Shown here: positions 60,283-64,000 of the stretch, piece after piece | Layout: the number at the start of each line of letters is the position of its first letter | Position numbering within the stretch: the stretch's first letter is position 1 | Assembly (NCBI RefSeq): GCF_000617925.1 | Contig: NZ_BAMT01000002.1 | Location: 124,001-188,000 of the forward strand | Reading direction: 5' to 3' | Length of the DNA: 64,000 nucleotides | Source of the DNA: Methylobacillus glycogenes JCM 2850 | Lineage (GTDB): Bacteria; Pseudomonadota; Gammaproteobacteria; Burkholderiales; Methylophilaceae | The notes under the pieces: generated by a model | Database searches by the model: none | Told to the model about the DNA's origin: nothing | What the model saw: only the letters and a program-made list of their open reading frames with translations | Made by a program: the position numbers and the translations under genes

Positions 60283-61413
60283 TCGTTCAGCATCGCGCCG
60301 CCTGGTGCGCAAGGGAGGCCTGGTATTGGTCCTGCTGGCCGGTGCCATTCTGGTGTATGGAATTACCAGCCGTGCCAAGGAGCATAGGGAGCTGGAACAG
60401 TGGACCGATGAACAGGCCATTCCTTCGGTGACCCTGATCAGCCCAAGCAGCGACAGCAATGCCCGCAATCTGGAATTGCCCGCGCGGCTGGAAGCCTTTG
60501 CGCGTGCGCCTTTGTATGCACGTGCCAGTGGTTATCTGAAAAGCTGGAGTGCAGATATCGGCAGTCAGGTTAAGGCGGGTCAGGTGCTGGGTGAAATCGA
60601 GACACCGGATCTGGATCAACAAATCCTGCAAGCCAAGGCCGATGTCGCCAGTGCGCGGGTCAATGCCGAACTGGCAGGCACGACGGCCAAGCGCTGGCAG
60701 TCCATGCTGGGCAGTGATTCTGTCTCCCGGCAGGAAGTCGACGAGCGCACAGGTGACTATGCCGCCAAGCAGGCCATTCTGCAGGCAGCGCAAGCCAATC
60801 TGGATCGGATTCAGGCCAACAAGGGCTTCACCAAGCTGGTGGCGCCATTTGATGGCGTGGTCACCGCGCGTTCCACCGATGTCGGTGCCCTGATCAACGT
60901 TGCAGCTCAGCCGGATTGCCGCTGTTTGTGGTGTCCGATACCCGCAAGCTACGCCTCTACGTTAACGTGCCACAAAACTACGCCCCGGCCATAGGCAAGG
61001 GCACGATTGCCAAGGTAAGTATTCCTGGCCAGCCCGGCAAAACCTATCAAGGCACTTTGGTTGCTTCGGCGCAGTCTGTCGATGCCGCTTCTGGCACTAC
61101 CTTGTTCCAGTTTATGGTGCCCAATGCTGAAGGCGATTTGATGCCAGGCGGCTTTGCCCGCGTATCTCTGGAGCTGCCAGTGCAAGGCAATAGCCTGAGT
61201 ATTCCTGCCAGCGCCCTGATTGTGCGTCAGGATGGTTTGCGCGTGGCCACCTTGGGTGCGGATAACAAGATTGTGCTCAAGGATGTCACCATCGCCCGTG
61301 ATTTGGGCCGCACCATAGAGCTAAGCTCAGGCATCAGCGCGGAAGATAAGCTGGTGGACAGCCCGCCCGATGACATCAGCAACGGCTTGCAGGTTAAGGT
61401 GGCACAGCCATGA
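60272..61413 (+). CDS. RND efflux periplasmic adaptor (one frame break)
   Basis: About 380 residues from ATG 60272, preceded by GGAGAAG (ATG 60260 is an alternative). An N-terminal anchor (LVLVLLAGAILVYGI) is followed by a lipoyl/barrel-sandwich part (ARASGYLKSWSADIGSQVKA), an alpha-helical hairpin and a beta-barrel (VSIPGQPGKTYQGTLV). The frame breaks near 60913 (one G missing; QPGLPLFVVSDTRKLRLYV). It links the permease to the outer membrane factor. It ends in ATGA, overlapping the next gene. Confidence 0.93.
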
Positions 61414-62888
61414 GTGCACTCAAGCAGGTGGCAGGCCTGAGCCTGCTGGCTATGGTAAGCGCTTGCTCTTTTGCGCCTGAACTGAAAATCCCCGAGGTGC
61501 CAGTGGCTGCCAGCTACAAGGAAACCGCGCCTTGGGTGCAGGCGCAACCTGCAGACCAATTGTCGCGCGGCGATTGGTGGGCCTTGTTTGGTGATGATGA
61601 GCTGAATCAACTGCAAACCAGGTTGATAGAGAATAATCCCAACCTCGCGGCAGCGCTGGCGCATTACCAGCAAGCCCAGGCCTATACCGATCAAGCCAGG
61701 GCTGCGCTGTTCCCCAGCCTTTCCAGCAATGGTCAGGCGGGCCGCAACCGTGTCTCTGAACACCGTCCCTTGGTGCCGCCCAATGCCAATATAGCGCCAA
61801 CTTACTCAGCCTATAGCCTGGGTTTACAGGCCAGTTATGAACTGGATTTGTGGGGCCGCGTGCGCAATACCGTCAAGGCGGGTGAAGCCGAGGCTGCGGC
61901 GGCCGAGGCAGATCTGGAATCCGCACGCTTGAGCCTGCAAGCGCAGCTGGCGGATCAATTTATTGTGCTGCGCGGGCTGGATCAGCAACTGCATATCCTC
62001 GCTGAAACCGTCAAAGCCAACGATAGAGCATTGTCATTGATACGCACACGTCATGATGCAGGCATTGCCCCCGGTCTGGATGTCACGCGGGCTGAAACCC
62101 AGCTTGAGACCACACGCTCGCAACTGGAACAGGTCAAGGCGCAACGTGCGGTAAGCGAGCATGCAATTGCGGCCCTGGTGGGAGAGTCACCCTCCAGCTT
62201 CAGCATTGCCAGCCGTCAGGATGTGATTGCCTTGCCTGAGATTCCTTTGGGCGTGCCGTCTACTCTGTTGCAACGCAGGCCGGATATTGCCGCTGCCCAG
62301 CGTCGTGTTGCTTCGGCCAATGCCAGCATAGGGGTAGCCAAGACCGCATACTTCCCAGCCTTGAGTCTGGGTGCGGCCTTTGGTTACCAGAGTGTCTCCA
62401 CAGGCAACTGGTTTACCGCGCCGAGCAATTTCTGGTCCATAGGGCCTAGCATGGTGTTCCAGCTGTTTGACGGCGGCAGGCGCAAGGCGCAGGTGAAGCA
62501 GGCTGAAGCCGTACTGAACGAAAATGGTGCCAAGTATAGAGGCGTGGTGCTGGAGGCTTTCCAGCAGGTGGAAGATAATCTCGCGCGTTTGAATTACTAC
62601 CAGACCGCGGCCAGGTCCGAGCGTGCCGCTGCGGAAGCCGCGCAGAAGACCATGGACTTTGCCATGAACCGTTACCGCGAAGGGGCAGCCAATTATCTGG
62701 AAGTCACCACCGCGCAGGCGCAGGCGCTAGATACCCAGCGTGCCTTGTTAACGCTCACCGTGAGCCAGCTACGTGCCAGTGTGGATTTGGTACGTGCACT
62801 GGGTGGTGGCTGGCAGCAGCCTGAAGCAGGCCATGCCACAAGCAACCCGCAGTTGGGTAAGCAAGAGAGTGCGCAAACTCCTGGCTAA
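61410..62888 (+). CDS. RND outer membrane factor (NodT/OprM family lipoprotein)
   Basis: 492 residues. A lipoprotein signal with MVSACSFAPE is followed by two OEP repeats (AALAHYQQAQAYTDQARAAL, ASNASIGVAKTAYFPALSLG is the matching start of the second as ASANASIGVAK) forming a trimeric beta-barrel and alpha-barrel tunnel. It contains the conserved LLQRRPDIAAAQRRVASANA segment of NodT proteins. It completes the tripartite pump and overlaps the adaptor gene by 4 bp. Confidence 0.95.
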   Translation: MSALKQVAGLSLLAMVSACSFAPELKIPEVPVAASYKETAPWVQAQPADQLSRGDWWALFGDDELNQLQTRLIENNPNLAAALAHYQQAQAYTDQARAALFPSLSSNGQAGRNRVSEHRPLVPPNANIAPTYSAYSLGLQASYELDLWGRVRNTVKAGEAEAAAAEADLESARLSLQAQLADQFIVLRGLDQQLHILAETVKANDRALSLIRTRHDAGIAPGLDVTRAETQLETTRSQLEQVKAQRAVSEHAIAALVGESPSSFSIASRQDVIALPEIPLGVPSTLLQRRPDIAAAQRRVASANASIGVAKTAYFPALSLGAAFGYQSVSTGNWFTAPSNFWSIGPSMVFQLFDGGRRKAQVKQAEAVLNENGAKYRGVVLEAFQQVEDNLARLNYYQTAARSERAAAEAAQKTMDFAMNRYREGAANYLEVTTAQAQALDTQRALLTLTVSQLRASVDLVRALGGGWQQPEAGHATSNPQLGKQESAQTPG

Positions 62889-62897
62889 TGAGTTTGC

Positions 62898-62919
62898 CTG
62901 AGGCTGCCAGCAGCCTCAG
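62898..62919. terminator. Bidirectional hairpin between efflux operon and araC-type gene
   Basis: CTGAGGCTGC-CA-GCAGCCTCAG, a perfect 10-bp stem with a 2-base loop located 10 bp after the outer membrane factor stop and overlapping the stop of the convergent AraC-type gene. No T-run, so a partial terminator or mRNA end is likely. Confidence 0.65.
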
Positions 62920-63752
62920 TTGTAGGCTTGCTGCGGAGTGGTAACTTTATCTTGCGACCAGCGCGTGAGGTAATTGCTGGGGGATTCCCCCATTACCCGT
63001 GAGAACATGCTGGTGAAACTGCCTGTGCTGCCATAGCCCAGCGCCAGGGCGATATTGGTGACGCTATGGCCTTCAATCAGCATTTCCACCGCGCGTATCA
63101 AGCATAGTTGCTGACGCCAGGCAGAGAAACTCATCCCAGTTTCTTTCTGGAACAAGCGCGCCAGGGTGCGTGAGCTGGCCCCGGCAATATGCGACCAATC
63201 ATCGATATTGCGGTCATCACCAGGATTGCTGTGCAGGCTGGCGGTGACACGACGCAAGCGCTGATCGCGGCCTTCAGGCAAAAACAGCGGTGCTTCCTGC
63301 GCCAGACTGATTTGATCTATCAACACCTGCATCAAACGCCATTGATGATCCTGCAAGCTGGCATCATGGCTGATCTGCACCACCTCCAATACCAGTTCCC
63401 GCAATAGTGGGCTTAACTTGATCACGCAGCAGCGCTTGGGCAGGGTGGCGAGTAAATCCGGGCTGATCAGCACCGTCTTCATTTCCGCCGCCTGAATATA
63501 GTAAACGCTGTGCCTTGCCGAGCCCGGTATCCAGCAGGCACGGCCGGGCGGTGTGATCCAGGAGCCATCCTCGGTTTCCACCCGCATGCTGCCCGAGGTC
63601 ACAAACATCAGTTGGCCGCGCTTGTGGGCGTGCGGCTCCACCTGCCAGCCTTTGGAGTAGGTTGCCACCCGCGGTGCCACGGGCAGCAGGGAGTTATCCG
63701 GGTCAGGCATGGTGCCATTGAGGTCGGTGAATACCGGGCGGGCTTGCGTCAT
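62916..63752 (-). CDS. AraC-family transcriptional regulator with cupin sensor
   Basis: 278 residues. The N-terminal half is a cupin-type ligand domain (HAHKRGQLMFVTSGSMRVET, GRACWIPGSARHSVY) and the C-terminal 100 residues are two AraC helix-turn-helix motifs (ASSRTLARLFQKETGMSFSA, SVTNIALALGYGSTGSFTSM). It is convergent with the efflux operon, but its target is unknown. The 57-bp gap to the next stop codon holds nothing recognisable. Confidence 0.95.
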   Translation of the reverse strand: MTQARPVFTDLNGTMPDPDNSLLPVAPRVATYSKGWQVEPHAHKRGQLMFVTSGSMRVETEDGSWITPPGRACWIPGSARHSVYYIQAAEMKTVLISPDLLATLPKRCCVIKLSPLLRELVLEVVQISHDASLQDHQWRLMQVLIDQISLAQEAPLFLPEGRDQRLRRVTASLHSNPGDDRNIDDWSHIAGASSRTLARLFQKETGMSFSAWRQQLCLIRAVEMLIEGHSVTNIALALGYGSTGSFTSMFSRVMGESPSNYLTRWSQDKVTTPQQAYN

Positions 63753-63808
63753 GATGGCTTACTGATGAGTGTGAGTGCTAGACAAGTCAGGCTGCTGGGC
63801 AGGTCAAA

Positions 63809-64000
63809 CTACTGAGCCTGGCATGACTGAGTCGCCGCCGTCGCCTTGACCCAGTCTGCCGCCTGATTCAGTACGCTGGCTGAGGCCTGGTTCAGCGCAG
63901 CCACGCCACCTTTGGCATCTGCACTGCTGGCCGGGGCCTGGGCTGAGAGCAAGGTCTGGCCCACGATAGTGCGCGTGCGACGTTCCACAATGCTGGCTTG
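63809..64000 (-). CDS. ABC-type transport auxiliary lipoprotein, C-terminal fragment
   Basis: The last 63 residues plus stop of a gene running off the right edge. It contains VERRTRTIVGQTLLSAQAPA and GGVAALNQASASVLNQAADW, the pattern of the C-terminus of the ABC_trans_aux (PqiC/DUF330) lipoproteins that work with Mla/MCE-type lipid transporters. The 5' part, signal peptide and neighbours are outside the window. Confidence 0.75.
   Translation of the reverse strand, partial: QASIVERRTRTIVGQTLLSAQAPASSADAKGGVAALNQASASVLNQAADWVKATAATQSCQAQ

Noticed and set aside
1-64000. CRISPR arrays, tRNA or rRNA genes, transposases and phage genes
   Set aside because: None found by reading; the tandem repeats present are protein-coding or short 16-bp repeats without unique spacers.

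Overview
The window looks like chromosomal DNA of a betaproteobacterium, most probably a methylotroph of the Methylophilaceae such as Methylobacillus or a relative. This is an inference from the gene families: many PEP-CTERM proteins, a LuxR-type regulator resembling EpsA of the methanolan (eps) locus, and a fmdB / DUF502 / aspS block. No rRNA, tRNA, phage, transposase or CRISPR array was found.

Layout. 1-5.3 kb: an HD-GYP response regulator, a DUF817 membrane protein, a PEP-CTERM metalloprotease-like protein behind a possible Fur box, and a CBS-GGDEF-EAL protein. 5.5-15.2 kb: one long operon for a type II secretion / type IV pilus-like machine: GspG, GspF, GspE, four assembly-platform proteins at the PilM/N/O/P positions, a TPR-containing secretin, and three more pseudopilins. 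The last pseudopilin has a leader made of decapeptide repeats. 15.3-19.6 kb: a lytic transglycosylase, the EpsA-like LuxR regulator, a PEP-CTERM protein, and a secreted 478-residue protein with highly expressed codon usage. 19.8-37.1 kb: a two-partner secretion pair (TpsB and a roughly 3,290-residue TpsA) followed by an ExbB with a large periplasmic DUF2341-LamG-like front end, two ExbD, TonB, a Porin_5-like porin and a periplasmic coiled-coil protein. 37.4-44.9 kb: five PEP-CTERM proteins and a TonB-dependent receptor. 45-55.8 kb: housekeeping genes (fmdB-like, DUF502, aspS, apt, nudB, nadA, an EEP-family nuclease, clsB), a MHYT-GGDEF-EAL protein and a small lipoprotein. 55.9-64 kb: LysR regulator, RND efflux operon (permease, adaptor, outer membrane factor), AraC regulator, and the end of an ABC-transport auxiliary lipoprotein.

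Working together: the window is dominated by cell-surface and secretion functions plus c-di-GMP signalling (three proteins). An 18-bp palindrome of the form CTAGTCCNAWNRRACTAG lies 110-165 bp upstream of three PEP-CTERM genes, with a half-degenerate copy before a fourth. The first copy directly follows the EpsA-like gene, so I infer an EpsA/PEP-CTERM regulon. The TpsBA-ExbB-ExbD-ExbD-TonB-porin-coiled-coil block looks like a poorly described energised surface system.

Caution: nineteen reading-frame breaks interrupt thirteen otherwise well-conserved genes. All of them can be repaired by restoring one base (two at one site), most often in a short run of G or C. This pattern fits base-calling or assembly deletions better than real pseudogenes, so the broken genes are annotated as single CDS spans with the break points given.
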